Shown here one piece after another: positions 38,141 through 49,035 of a stretch of DNA of 64,000 bases. Source of the stretch: Fonsecaea monophora (taxonomy: Eukaryota; Ascomycota; Eurotiomycetes; Chaetothyriales; Herpotrichiellaceae); NCBI RefSeq assembly GCF_001642475.1, contig NW_019174026.1, positions 57,680-121,679 of the forward strand. The letters run 5' to 3'. Both the position numbers and the translations under genes were made by a program. How positions within the stretch are numbered: position 1 is the stretch's first letter; each line of letters starts with the position of its first letter. A model generated the notes under the pieces. That model was not told the DNA's origin and did no database searches. It saw nothing but the letters and a program-made list of their open reading frames with translations.

Positions 38141-39218
38141 CCAGAAAATCCAGCAAACGTCCAAAAAAATATATCGCAACTCTTCAAAGCCTCCTTTGCC
38201 GGTGTCACTTGCTTCCCTCACAAGCCTCCGGTATTGAGCCCACGGGCCTCGAAAGTTATTGTTCAGTTTTTGCAGTTCTGATTGTCCTTTCAAGCTCTCA
38301 TCATTGGGTTGACTGCCCCATCCTGGGTCCGGTGTCGCGGATGAGTCTCGGCAAAAGGAAACGCCAAATTTCGTGGACTCGGCTTTCTAGGATTTCTTTT
38401 TCGAGAGCGCGGAGGGCGATAGGTGATCCGTTCTCTCGGACTCAACTGTCTAATCGTCAATAGGCAGGAAGCCAAGCACCAGAGTTTGCAAACAGAGACG
38501 GAAGCAGACCTGGCTGAGTTGTCCTCCACACAATCGTAGCGACATCAAGTGCCTGGTGTCCATGATCGAATGTTCGTCAGACTTATCTCAAAATCGAGGA
38601 TGAACGGCGCTGAACTTCCTTCACAAGGCCGGCGAAACGTTTTCTGCGCTACGCCAAAAGACGCGCATGCTGCCAAGACCGCCAGAATCCTGTTGGGCTC
38701 CATGTTTAGGACGTGCCCTTTCCACACTTCAGCTTTTCATGAACCTCGAACGAAAATTCAACGATGCAGCACAGGTTAATTATACTGTATGCTACACATA
38801 CGTTAGCTCAGCTTCGTCGCGCTGACCTAAATGTACTTTGGCTTGTGGATGATAAGCGTATCGCTGACAGCCTAAAGTGCTAGTCAACCTTTCTCAGTCG
38901 ATCGAGTGTTGGGACCCTTTCTGAATCGGAATGTCTCTCTCATGGAACAACCAGTGACAACCCATGAACGTTTTTCGGGAGGTAGAAATAGGAGGGGGAA
39001 AGAAGCTACCATTGGAGCTTAAGAGTGGCGGATCACCTTGCGCTGTTCACTGTAGGGCTTTATGATAGATTAAAATAAGATCCTGATGTCTGTTGACTTG
39101 AAATGTAGGGAAGGTGGATCAGTCTGAATGGGAGAGAGGCTTCAAACTACTAGATACCACTACGGCCATTAAAATGATTCCAGATGGTTGGTCTGCCTGA
39201 TTGTCATTGCGGTGATGA
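38141..39218. other. Intergenic region after the transposase relic
   Basis: A small minus-strand frame near 38545-38700 (ILAVLAACASFGVA) resembles a hydrophobic leader but has no convincing continuation. Nothing else supported. Confidence 0.35.
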
Positions 39219-39731
39219 CTAGAATGTCTCCTTATCATCATCCCAGATGCCTGCATCCTTCATTGCCTCCTGCCATCCGGGTTCGGCAGTCATGGCTTTG
39301 TCATGGGCCGCCTTTTGCTTTCGAACTAGTGCCTGAACCTCCTGAGCATCCCTGAACAATTCCAGCGTTGGGTGGCTCTGCCGAACTAGCCTTTTGACAT
39401 ACATGTATCGATTGGTGTAAAGTGGCCTCATGACGCGGCGTTCAGCGCTTCTGTACAATTCGTATGATTGCAGGAATTTGACGAGCTCATCCACTAAACG
39501 TCTCTTAGTTAGTTATTTTGATTTTCGAATGCAACGGCGATGTATCAACAAGTATCGCTTCAATGGCATAAATGACGTACTGCTAGACTCATTCTTCAGA
39601 AGCGGTCCAAGTGATTTCCCGAAGTTGTACGCATCAACGTGAAACACTGGTTCGCCATCCTCTGGCCAGTACATGGCATTCCTGAGACGATCTTCTTCTG
39701 CGACTGGCCCGGTGCCGCTTGTTTGAGTCAT
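39219..39731 (-). CDS. Small two-exon orphan protein (141 residues)
   Basis: Exon 1 is 39581-39731 and exon 2 is 39219-39493. The 87-bp intron has a GTACGT donor, an ACTAAC branch word and a TTTAG acceptor, and joins in phase 1. ATG 39731 sits in an ACAATGAC context. The product starts MTQTSGTGPVAEEDRLR, has an aromatic DAYNFGKSLGPLL, then a mostly helical, charged domain (ELVKFLQSYELYRSAERRVM, YMYVKRLVRQSHPTLELF, VQALVRKQKAAHDKAM) and an acidic end DDDKETF. No known domain or targeting signal. Soluble and probably intracellular. All consensus splice elements present, so I regard it as a real gene. Confidence 0.6.
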
Positions 39732-39743
39732 TGTTGAAGTCAA

Positions 39744-41942
39744 GTTCGGTGTTGGGAGAGAGAGTCAAGAAAGATTGAGCAGTTGAAGAGGGATGCCGCA
39801 CTCGCCTGGTGACAGAGGCTTGGCGGTTGCCTAAAATCGTGGGGCCCGAGCACCTTAGTGGAGAATTAAGTGACGGTAATGGTTGGTATTCTCGCGCGGG
39901 TAATGGAAGGAAAAAGAGACGGGAACTGGGGGGAAGGGCCCCCGTTTATATAATTTACCACTGTGTCCCAGCAAATCACCACACAGCCTCATGCGGCTTT
40001 GGGCATGATATTGGGGCTGGCATGTTTTCTAGTTTCGCCGGCATTCCGCATGATGCAGCCCGGCTGTGCTCCAAGCCTCACACAAAAATGCAATCCCTTG
40101 GTCGCGCGTGCTAAACCCATCGTCATCGGCGTCCTGGGAAAATGACGACCACTCATCGCGCCAAAGTGCTGTGGGATATCTCGGTGGCTCCCGTCAACGG
40201 AAACACATCAGCCTATCGATTTTGGGTTGAAGCGCGAGACCCTGCCCTGGAAAAAGCGATGCGCTAACGATAATTACCCGCGTCGAATTGGATCAGGAAA
40301 CATAGACATAGAACCGAGCATAGGAAGGCATCAAGAAGAGCACAGGCCACACACAGGCCTAAGCGCTATTATGTGGATAAGTTTCAGCCATGGAATACAA
40401 ACTCCTTGTCTCTCCTACTGCCCAAGTGCGTTGCATGGTGCCATATTTCTATCGCCGTAGAGGACATGAGTTAAAACCCTTGTGCAACCGCAACACTTTG
40501 TCTTAGACTGAAGACGTCTCGAGGCCGGAGACCTTCTGCAGCGCACCGAAGAGCTCTGAGGTCCAGCTTCCGGATCCCATCGTTTGACCGACATTTGCAT
40601 CCTAGCTTGGGAATCGCCGATGGGGGCTAGAGTCCGACCAAATTCAACGCTGCGTGGCTCCAACTGGCCAGGGTTTGGGCTGTGCGGTGGGAGCAGTCGG
40701 TGTGGTGTTATGATTGCACAATTGCCTTGGTCTCCCCTCTCTTGACATTGACATGGCATTTTAACGAAAGCTTTCTCTTAGTACCCCACTCTTGCCCTGT
40801 TTGTACCTGGCCACCAGTGTCTTTCTTCAGCCTTAAAAGGTAGTCTTGAATTGTCGGGAGAGAGAGGGGGCTGATGGTAGTAACGGACATCAGGTGTGAA
40901 CATCAGGAATGAGGTGAAACCCACGAGATCAAAGCGCCGTCGGTGCGTGTGAGATAGGAGATGATGCTGGATCGATGTGTCTCGGATCGTCGTTACAGGA
41001 AGGGGGATAAGTGGACGCCGAACCGCGACGGGATAAACCAATTTTTCAAGCATCGAATTTGAGAGGTACTCACGCAGACCTGTCAGCACGCATCAGTCCT
41101 GTACGATAGGTACCTTTGAAATGGGATCGCTGGAGTGAAGAGAGAGATAGAGCAATGTTCGACAGACCCGAGTCTCAGCTCCGTGATACAAACACGCGTG
41201 TTTGTATATGCTACAGTTGAGGATCTCACTCCTTGGAGGTTCTGAATCCACGACCAACTTCAAAGAATATTGTTTAGTCGTCGTCGCTCGATGTTTCCAT
41301 CAGCTCTACGAACCGGCAGGAGTTAGAAGAAGATTCCACACTCCATCTTCATAGGCTTTCGGTACGCGCGAAAAGAAGTTTTGCCTTTCCCCGAACTTTC
41401 CCGCGCCAAAGAATGATGAATCTATTATTAGGATGAAGTAATCTAATCAAGCCACAATTTGTGGCTGAGTGGCTGTTCTGTATGAGCTTGTAAAATCAGC
41501 GACTCATGACATCTTGGCCCTGTAATACTGTTTCAGGGCTACTCGTCCAAAGGACCTTGCGGCGCCTTGTTAACTTACGCTGGAGTGTCTTCGCGAGCCT
41601 CCGTCTCATTCGGGGGAAAGTGTGCTCAGATATTAACTCCTGCTGTCTGATTCGATTCCTTTAACTTCAGAAGCGCCGGATGCCATGGATTTGACTTTCG
41701 ACAGCGTAGAGTGATGAGAAGTTCCAAGTCTAGACAACGACGAGAGCGTAGTTGGCAATTGCATTCCGTTGTAACATTGGTATGTGCGCTAGGTGCTCAT
41801 CATAATAGTGGCCGTTTATCACTCTCTAGCTGTTCTTGGACTTATATCAACTTACAAAGAGGAAGATTATTGGGCTGAGGCCTCAGGTACCTAGGGCGCA
41901 TTTCACAATGCAGGGAGTTTCATAACGCAGGGACGTGGGTTA
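39744..41942. other. Long intergenic region, no supported gene
   Basis: Frames do not exceed about 115 codons and none has a recognisable motif or intron-supported extension. 41.1-41.9 kb is moderately AT-rich. Promoter functions for flanking genes are possible. Confidence 0.4.
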
Positions 41943-42045
41943 TAATATGGTTATATGGTTATAACACGTTATGGTTACGACCTCATGGTTATTTATAGTT
42001 ATGGTTACGACCCCCAAGATAACCATACGCAACCATGTGCCCATG
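41943..42045 (+). repeat. ATGGTTATA / ATGGTTACGACC degenerate repeat
   Basis: ATGGTTA recurs about seven times with 9-20-bp spacing, ending with inverted TAACCATA and ACAACCATG-like words near 42020-42035 that could pair back. It lies at the 3' end of the minus-strand SET gene. Confidence 0.7.
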
Positions 42046-42085
42046 TATGGTTCAGGCCCCCCCCCCCTCCCTCTGGTTCAGGGCC

Positions 42086-42967
42086 CTATAGCAGACCGCA
42101 GCAGTTGTCGCTCCCGCACAGACACATTTCGTCGTCGTTTGATTGTTGTGGCGGCGGCGCCTTCGGCTCCTCCATCCCAGCCTGGGTGCAATCGTGGTAC
42201 TTGAAGGTCAGCTCCGTGCCAGCCTTCACCGGCATGAGGGTGAACACGGCGACGTGCACCCTGCCGTCAGCCCCCTCCCACTCTTCAGTCCCGCAGTTCG
42301 GCTCGCCGCACGTGTGGTTGATGTAGCGCGCCTGCGAGTTTACGTGCGTCGCGTCCAGCTCGCGTCCGTTGCTGAGGGCCACGCGGAAGTGCGAGCCGCT
42401 CCGGTCCCCGTCCGAATCCCGCATGTCGCGCATCACGCCCTTGATCTCGCCGACGAAGACGTCTTCCGGCAGATCCTCGTCGGTGCGCAGGCCGCGTCCG
42501 CGACGCGTGTGAGTTTGGAAGACGGTGAGCTTGCGCTTTGGTGGCTCGGCGAAGAGCCGATTTTGGCACCAAGAGCGACCGCAGTTGTGGTGATCACATT
42601 CAACACGAGTCCCGCGGTTAACGCACTCGTTTGTGCTGCAATCGTATGTGCAGCCCGAAGAGTCGCATCGGCCTGGTATGAATGTCCGTTTCGTGAGGGA
42701 GCGTGGACTGCGCCGCAAAGGGCTCTGGACTGCCTCTTGTTGTATCGCGCCGACGCCATGGTTGCGTGGGCTGCGCCGCAAAGGGCTCTGTTTTTTCTCA
42801 ACTGTCTTTAGTCGAGAGAGCTGTTTCGGGCGATGATTTCGAAATGACGACGGCACTGTGCAGGCTGGGTCTACCTCTTCTTGTTCGACTATTGCCGACG
42901 CGCAGACTATGGTGCCACCCCAATGTTCAGGCTTCGGTGAAGCTCTTCCGTGTCGGCCCGGCCCCAT
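42086..42967 (-). CDS. SET-domain histone-lysine methyltransferase (SET2/ASH1-like architecture)
   Basis: An open frame of 293 residues from ATG 42967; the frame is open to 43075 but without another ATG, so a 5' exon may be missing. The N-terminal ~100 residues are basic and disordered with two SPLRRSPR repeats. A Cys-rich AWS-like segment follows (CTYDCSTNECVNRGTRVEC, HHNCG, WCQNR). The SET domain then has RRGRGLRT, VGEIKGV, RYINHTCGEPNC and AGTELTFKYHD, and the end carries post-SET Cys (CLCGSDNCCGLL). AWS-SET-post-SET is the layout of enzymes that methylate histone H3 lysines in the nucleus (K36 in SET2). The NHTC and ELTFKY positions look usable for catalysis (NHSC and ELTFDY are usual). 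The substrate cannot be read from sequence. Confidence 0.75.
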   Translation of the reverse strand: MGPGRHGRASPKPEHWGGTIVCASAIVEQEEVDPACTVPSSFRNHRPKQLSRLKTVEKKQSPLRRSPRNHGVGAIQQEAVQSPLRRSPRSLTKRTFIPGRCDSSGCTYDCSTNECVNRGTRVECDHHNCGRSWCQNRLFAEPPKRKLTVFQTHTRRGRGLRTDEDLPEDVFVGEIKGVMRDMRDSDGDRSGSHFRVALSNGRELDATHVNSQARYINHTCGEPNCGTEEWEGADGRVHVAVFTLMPVKAGTELTFKYHDCTQAGMEEPKAPPPQQSNDDEMCLCGSDNCCGLL

Positions 42968-43327
42968 GGCTGGGGTTGTGGCTTTTGGAGATGCTTCCGG
43001 CAGCTTTGATCTGGATCTTGAGACAGAAATGGGTGAACATGGGTCTCGACTTGTTGGTCTTTTGGCAGAAAGCAAACCACAGACAGTCGGGACGCGCCCC
43101 GGGATTGGGACGTCCTTTATGTATTACAGCCATGTTCTGCGATAGAAACATCATAGTCCGTAGACTAGCCATGGCAGAGTATTCATTAACAAGGCAGCCA
43201 ATGGTACATGCACACGATGTTGGAGCATTCCCGCGACCCACGGCTCGGTAATTTCCGTCGTCCAGTCAAGGGTCACGTAGAAGGAATTATCCGCCAGGGC
43301 CCCGACTACCAACACACGCCCCTATTA

Positions 43328-43398
43328 CTCCTGTCACCCCCCTGTCACCCCCCTGTCAAACCCCTGTCAGACCCCTGTCACATCCCTGTCACCCTCCA
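43328..43398 (+). repeat. CCCCTGTCA tandem repeat
   Basis: Seven CCTGTCA words spaced 10-11 bp apart (CCTGTCACCC, CCTGTCAAAC, CCTGTCAGAC and so on). Confidence 0.85.
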
Positions 43399-44247
43399 TG
43401 CGGCTGCAGCGGGGTCCAACAGTTGACGAAGAACGAAATATGATAAAAAAAGACAGTTCTGTGTTGCTTTCCGCATGTACCCGTTCTGGGCGCTACCGTC
43501 TCGGCCCGGGCAAGGCTCCCTCTGTGCCGATTTCCGTTTCAATCTTTCCGTGTCTCAAAACTATGAGCCGCTCAATTGGCTTAGCCACACAAAGGCCGTC
43601 ACGGCAGAGGCTGACAGTGGCGTATTGTCATGACCAGCATCGCCGACGTCGGCCTCCCTCTACTCTGTACATAGTAATAGACCATGGTAGGACATCAGTT
43701 CACCTGCGCCCTTGACGTTGTCCAATCTCGACAGACTGAAATAATTCAGCAACAACGGCCGCAACGTCTCCCTCATGTCTATAGGCGTAAGGCTGAAATA
43801 GGCAGGTTGACCGAAGATGGTCCAGGTGCTGCGGCTTCGAGATCAGCTTCCTATGGCTTGCGTCTCTTACGTGGTCTCCCTCGTGGTCGAGGACTCAGAT
43901 CCACGCTGAGAGGTGGTGTCCAGGTAGGTCACAGCGACTTCCGACGTGTCTGGCAGGCTCCTGAAGCAAGATGGCTGATGTCTGGTTGGTGGACTGTTTT
44001 GTAGACAAAGATCAAGTCCTTCTGGGAAGAAGTGCGCCATAGATCCATCAACCCTGCGACCATGTGCCAGTCAACTTGCAACTGGCGTCTATCGAAGCGA
44101 TTCATCTTTGACGTCTACTCAAAACGTTCTAGCCAGCGGACTCCAACGTCGCAATGTCGGCCCAAAGAACAAAATAACATATACCCGCACAACCAAACCG
44201 ATCTCGCCGGCGGTGAGGTTCCAGAGCACGCCGGCGGCACCCATCAG

Positions 44248-44301
44248 CCATCCACCATCGCCATCCACCATCGCCATCCACCATCGCCATCCACCATCGT
44301 C
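44248..44301 (+). repeat. 13-bp tandem repeat CCATCCACCATCG
   Basis: Four contiguous units, the last with a small change (CGTCC). Confidence 0.9.
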
Positions 44302-46440
44302 CATCACAATTTGTCCCAACCATGGACCACCAGCTCACTCAACAGATATCATGAAGAACTTCTCCGTACACGCCCAGCAATTTCTTCATTCCCCTGCAGA
44401 AAATTGCGATCGCATCCTCCTTCGTGGCTCGGCAAATTGTTTCACTGGGCATCTTTCCCCGGCCGCTTGACTATTTCCTGCTGGCTGTCGCTGCGGCGCG
44501 CGCGCTCCAAGTCCCTGAAGCGCTCATACTCTGCCAGACACGCGGGGTTCCTGACGGTAGAACTCGTCTTGACGACCTGGCCCGAAATGACGACGGGCTT
44601 GACGGAGAGCTCGACCTTTTTTCCGGTTCAGTAACTGTCAAACCTCAGCCGGCCAAGGACCCCCCTCGTCGAAGAAAGCATCTCTACTTCTTCTACCACA
44701 AGACCGACCCAGATATCCACACATACATCCGGTCAGTTAGCATCAATGCCTAGATACGGCCGAAATGGAAAAAGGCTCCCTAGGCGACAGTGTCATACTG
44801 CCAGTCTTATGACACTCGTCCGGTAGACAAACTTGTTGTCCGCTCGATATCTGAATCCTTGTCGAGCTCGATTCCACGTATGCGCTCTTCGCCCGCAACT
44901 TCTCCCCATATCGTCGAAAGAACCAGCGGCGGCAAGAGAAGAACTACCTCTTCAATCACGAGGGCTGTTCCCCCTCCCGACGATCCTGCTCATGCCACAG
45001 CTGCAACGATCGTCAGCGTCGTTCCGTTTGGCGGGGAAGCTTACTGGCGCCACGCGAACGAGGTGCTAAGCGAACACTTCAAAATTTGGGCGTGCTGGCT
45101 TTTTTCTGGTAACGTCCACTAGAACTCTTGGGAAACAAGATGGCTGTTTCCCGAACGTTCGGCGGGTGCTCGAATCTACAGAAGCCACATGGCACAATCC
45201 GATTAATCTAAACAGGCATCAAGCACTGCGGCCCCGTTGATCCCGACGACCCCAAAGATATCATCGCGACGACACCGACGAAAAGAAAAAGCCGCGGCCA
45301 CCCGATATTCGCGACGGAGACTACAGATATCTAACATCTCTTCACTATTAAAGGTGAGAGGATCGTACGAAGCACTGACATTACATCGTTGAGGCTAAGT
45401 TTCGGCAGCAGCACGACAATATGGCACGTCTACGTACGCCGGCACTGGATTCATCAGTCGAGGGTCCGACATGGTGGATGAGAACATCTTCCGCGGCCTG
45501 CATCTTGGGGACGCCTTATGAGAAATGATCCATCTAAGCCTGGGGCTCAGGGCTCAGGTGTTGGATGACTGACTACTCCATGATATTCGCTGCGTGGATA
45601 GCTATTTTACGTCTGTTGGAATCCCACACTCTCTCCCTCTGCTGCCATGACGCTCGCTTTGCAACATCTGCCCCCGGCATCCGCCCCCGGTCGCCTGAAT
45701 GGCTCGCTCAGCTTGTCTTCTCTCCACCCAGTGAGACCGCCCCCTGGCGACAGGGCCGGGCTGCAGACCCATGGAGCTGACATTTCAGAGAATCGCCCAA
45801 CTGTTGCAATTCGCACCATCGTCGTGGCTGATCGAATTAGCTGTGCACTATTGACACCCCTCCCTCGTATACATGTAGGAGGTACATCTACTGTGGCCCA
45901 GCCCGCGATAACTCCTTCTGCAATCCCCCATTTCGACTGCCTCACGGTGTAGACAAGCTTTCCACATTCCGCATGCCAATTCAGTCCACCAACGGCGGCG
46001 CAAACCATGTTGCTTCTCCAACCCACCCGCTAAAGTTTTGCGTCGATCACCCGTCGGATCCATCGTCGAACGCCTCCCGCTATCGCAGACCCACGAAGAA
46101 GTAACTAGTCAATCTCCAGCGTGCTTTTGTCGGTTCTTCCCGGCTAGCTAGCTCTGAGCCGATAGTGAAAACCCTCTTTCGATGGCGCTCTGCACATGCA
46201 TGGGACATCCAAACCGCATCAATAGTCTTCTGTGGGGTTGGTTTCAGCAATGATACTCGGGCGTGCCCGTCATATCTGATATCGATTGCCCTCCCGTTCT
46301 TGTTCTGACTCTTGTGGTGTCAACTCGATATTCCGTGTCAAAGACAATGCTCATCGTGGAGAAAATGTGTGAAAACGTTGTCACTAACGACAGAAGGTTC
46401 AAAGATCCCTCAGGGTTGTAAGTGGAATTACTTGATTGGT

Positions 46441-46510
46441 TGCACCTACGGATTGGTGGTGTGCGATGGTGGAAAATTATTCGGCTAAATTTCCCGATAG
46501 GGTTAGGGCG
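46441..46510 (+). repeat. Dispersed repeat family B, copy 4
   Basis: CACCTACGGATTGGTGGTGT, GGTGGAAAATTATTCGGCTA and CCCGATAGGGTTAGGGCG match the 4.6 kb copy. It lies about 215 bases upstream of the methyltransferase ATG at 46725. Confidence 0.75.
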
Positions 46511-46724
46511 ACTAGGGTCGATCCTTGCCGCCGGTATCAGATCCAATGGGTTTCCTATGATTGGGACTGCGATCTTGACCTTCTGCGTTCTGTGGTCCTT
46601 GGGAGTACTACTCCCTGCCTCGCCATTGCAGTTTTTTTCTACAGCCATCGTTCGTTCTCGTCTACTGGCTAAACAGGTTCAGCGACCATCTCTTGCACAC
46701 CCCATCATACTTGCTGATAGAAGC

Positions 46725-47812
46725 ATGACGACAGTCCCCGAGCCGATTGTGGACGGAGGACTGCAGGTATGGTTATCCACAGGTTTTTGGCTATATGATG
46801 CTTTGGCTAACGTCAGTATTAGTCCCCCCGAGATTCGGCTCTGGGAGACGAAGTGGACTCCTCAACAACTACTTTGGACTCAGCTGCCACCGATTACCGA
46901 TACCAAAATGGCCGCTGGTACTACGCAGACGACGACCGATCCCTGTACCTCTTCCCCAACGACGAGATGGAGCAAGAGAGACTCGATCTCGATAACGCGG
47001 TGTGGAAGCTCACGTTGGGAGGAGAAAAGATGTTTATGGCACCCATCGAGCAGCCACAGAAAATCTTGGATCTCGGCACCGGCACCGGCATCTGGGCGAT
47101 TCAAGTAGCTGACCAGCACCCGGGGGCAATTGTGACCGGTATTGATATAAGCCCGATCCAACCCACATTGGTTCCGCCAAACTGCAAATTCGAATACTTT
47201 GACTACAACCTTGATTGGAATTTTCATCCTCATGACCTCATCTTCTGTCGTCTCCCCCCTGGTGGTCTTCGGACGCCCGAGGCTCTCTTCCAGAAAGCCT
47301 TCAGACAGCTCCAGCCCGGTGGATGGTTTGAAATCCATGGAGTTTGTCTTCCCACGTCTGATGACGAGACGATTCCGCCAGACAGTGCACTTCATGGATG
47401 GATCAACCACATGAGCAACGCTCTCGAGAGAGCAGACCGCGATCCGTCTTTGGATCTCGGTCGAAAGTACGAGGACATCCTTCGGAATGAGAATTTCGTC
47501 GGCATAGCCCGAATGGAATACAAAGTCCCGCAGAATGAATGGCCCAAGGATGACTCTCTCAAAGAGTTGGGTAGATACAACGTGGAAAGTCTCGATATGG
47601 GCATTGAGGCATTCTCGATGCGTCCATTCACCGAATTCCTCGGGTGGACGCCAGAAGAAGTCAAAGTGAGTGAGGCGCTTGTTCGCCGGGAACTCCGCGA
47701 TCGATCAATTCATGCATATTGGCCACGGTAAGTGAGATTCCTCCCGTGTGGCTTCATCACTTTTGACCTCAGAAGGTTCGTTGTCTATGGGCAGAAGCCG
47801 GTCGCACCATAA
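46725..47812 (+). CDS. LaeA-like SAM-dependent methyltransferase
   Basis: Three exons: 46725-46766, 46823-47727 and 47773-47812. Introns are 56 bp (GTATGG, GCTAACG, TATTAG) and 45 bp (GTAAGT to CTCAG); the product has 328 residues. The first AG after the branch gives an in-frame stop, so the second AG must be used. Order of motifs: an acidic Ser/Thr-rich N-terminus, YRYQNGRWYYADDD, FPNDEMEQERLDL, the SAM-binding motif I LDLGTGTGIWAIQ (about residue 97), GIDISPIQP, the central RLPPGGLRTPEALF, LQPGGWFEIHG, and a C-terminal tail exon ending FVVYGQKP. This is the classic layout of fungal LaeA-type methyltransferases (TAM domain), many of which influence or tailor secondary metabolism. The target is unknown and no biosynthetic cluster is visible here. 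Confidence 0.85.
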
Positions 47813-48049
47813 GGCCGACTCACAGCCTACGATTCAGAATGGCGGGCGAAGAGAAGGGTGGGCTCTGGGATTGCCATTGGGCGGCCAAATGAGAGCTTTA
47901 CATCATGCCCATCTCACTACCAGACTTGACGGACATGGAACTGAACAAACTTGATGGAACAAATGATCAGAGGGTCGATTCTCCTACTGGGTGATATAGA
48001 ACGTTCCAATCTCTTGTACGATCAAAGCCCAGGTCTCCAGACCATCCAA
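47813..48049. other. Spacer
   Basis: No feature seen. Confidence 0.3.
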
Positions 48050-48400
48050 GGGTGTCACTTCTGGTGGATTGTTGAACGCACTTGACGGGGTGGGCTCTTC
48101 ATACCATCTCGCGATTGCAACCACAAATAACAGGGAGACGCGAGATGATGCCTTGATTCAGGATGGGCGTCTAGGTGAAACACTACGATGTTCTACCCTC
48201 TACACCAGATCAAAGGAAGGCATACTTCGAGTCCTTCTACGGCGAGACGAATGGATCGTCCAGGCAGAACAGGTTGCCCAAGTGACTACAGGACCACAAA
48301 CGGCTACCTCCCTGAGTCTATTGTGGGACAAACCTTGGGGGGAGCGGAACACATACCAGTCCAATTCAGAATCAGCCCCCCTGCCCTCGTTCCGCAACGC
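48050..48400 (+). pseudogene. BCS1-like AAA-ATPase fragment
   Basis: The frame reads SGGLLNALDGVGSS, then a strand and ATTNNRETRDDALIQDGRLG, matching the second half of the AAA module of BCS1-type ATPases (Walker B region end, sensor 1 ATTN, and the Arg-finger stretch normally DPALIRPGR). Some 40 residues later another frame reads RKAYFESFYGE, which resembles the helical segment that follows in the family. Walker A is absent and frames shift, so this is a relic. BCS1 itself is a mitochondrial inner-membrane translocase for the Rieske protein; fungal genomes carry many paralogues. Confidence 0.6.
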
Positions 48401-48842
48401 TAGTCGGCACTGCCAGCCTCCATCACTCCTTGGGTAGCCTTGATCCCTGCATCTTTTCCAAATTTGCCCCTACGGCCTTGCCGTTCCGGCGCGACCGTAC
48501 ATGGGCGTGTTTCACTTTCAAAAAGGATGGGAAGTACAGCCTCACGTTATTGGCACCCGTATACCGGTCCCCTAAACAACGCATACATGGTCGCAGCGTG
48601 ACGCCCGTAACCCGGAGAGTATGAGGCCGACGTGTCCGCCCGGCAGACCAAACTGTTGAGACGCTAGCAGCCTCACGTTGGGCACAAACATTGACCGGCC
48701 GTGGCAGTTGCATACCCGACGAGGGTCGCTCGCTGGCGCAGCAGGGTCATGGCCGTTTTGGCCTTCGGGTCGGGGTCTTGGCAGGAATGGCTTTTGCGAG
48801 CCCTATTTAAGCCCTTTCAGTGTTGCCCTAATCCTTCTCAGG

Positions 48843-48905
48843 TAGGTTAACCGAATAACTTCCATTTCGGGCACACAACAAATCCGCAGGCGCAGCAGCG
48901 CAGCT
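48843..48905 (-). repeat. Dispersed repeat family B, copy 5
   Basis: Reverse complement reads CTGCGGATTTGTTGTGTGCC and GAAGTTATTCGGTTAACCTA, matching the other copies. It lies about 130 bases upstream of ATG 49036. Confidence 0.7.
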
Positions 48906-49035
48906 TGATAGATGTCCTTGCCTCATCAATCAAGCAAGTTCTTCTACTTATATTCAGTACCTGACCCTCGACCTTCTCTCTGAACTTCAACATCATCCTT
49001 CTCCAGCGTTCCTCTTTTCTCAAGCGACTCTCACC

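Larger units (their letters stand above)
42968..46440. other. Long gene-poor region with possible relics
   Basis: Two minisatellites are listed separately. Minus-strand frames at 43680-43800 (PIDMRETLRPLLLNYFSLSR) and 44340-44640 (KPVVISGQVVKTSSTV; RATKEDAIAIFCRGMKKLLG) read like protein but are interrupted. A plus-strand frame at 44790-45122 overlaps. I recognise none of them. 45.2-46.4 kb shows nothing. Confidence 0.35.
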
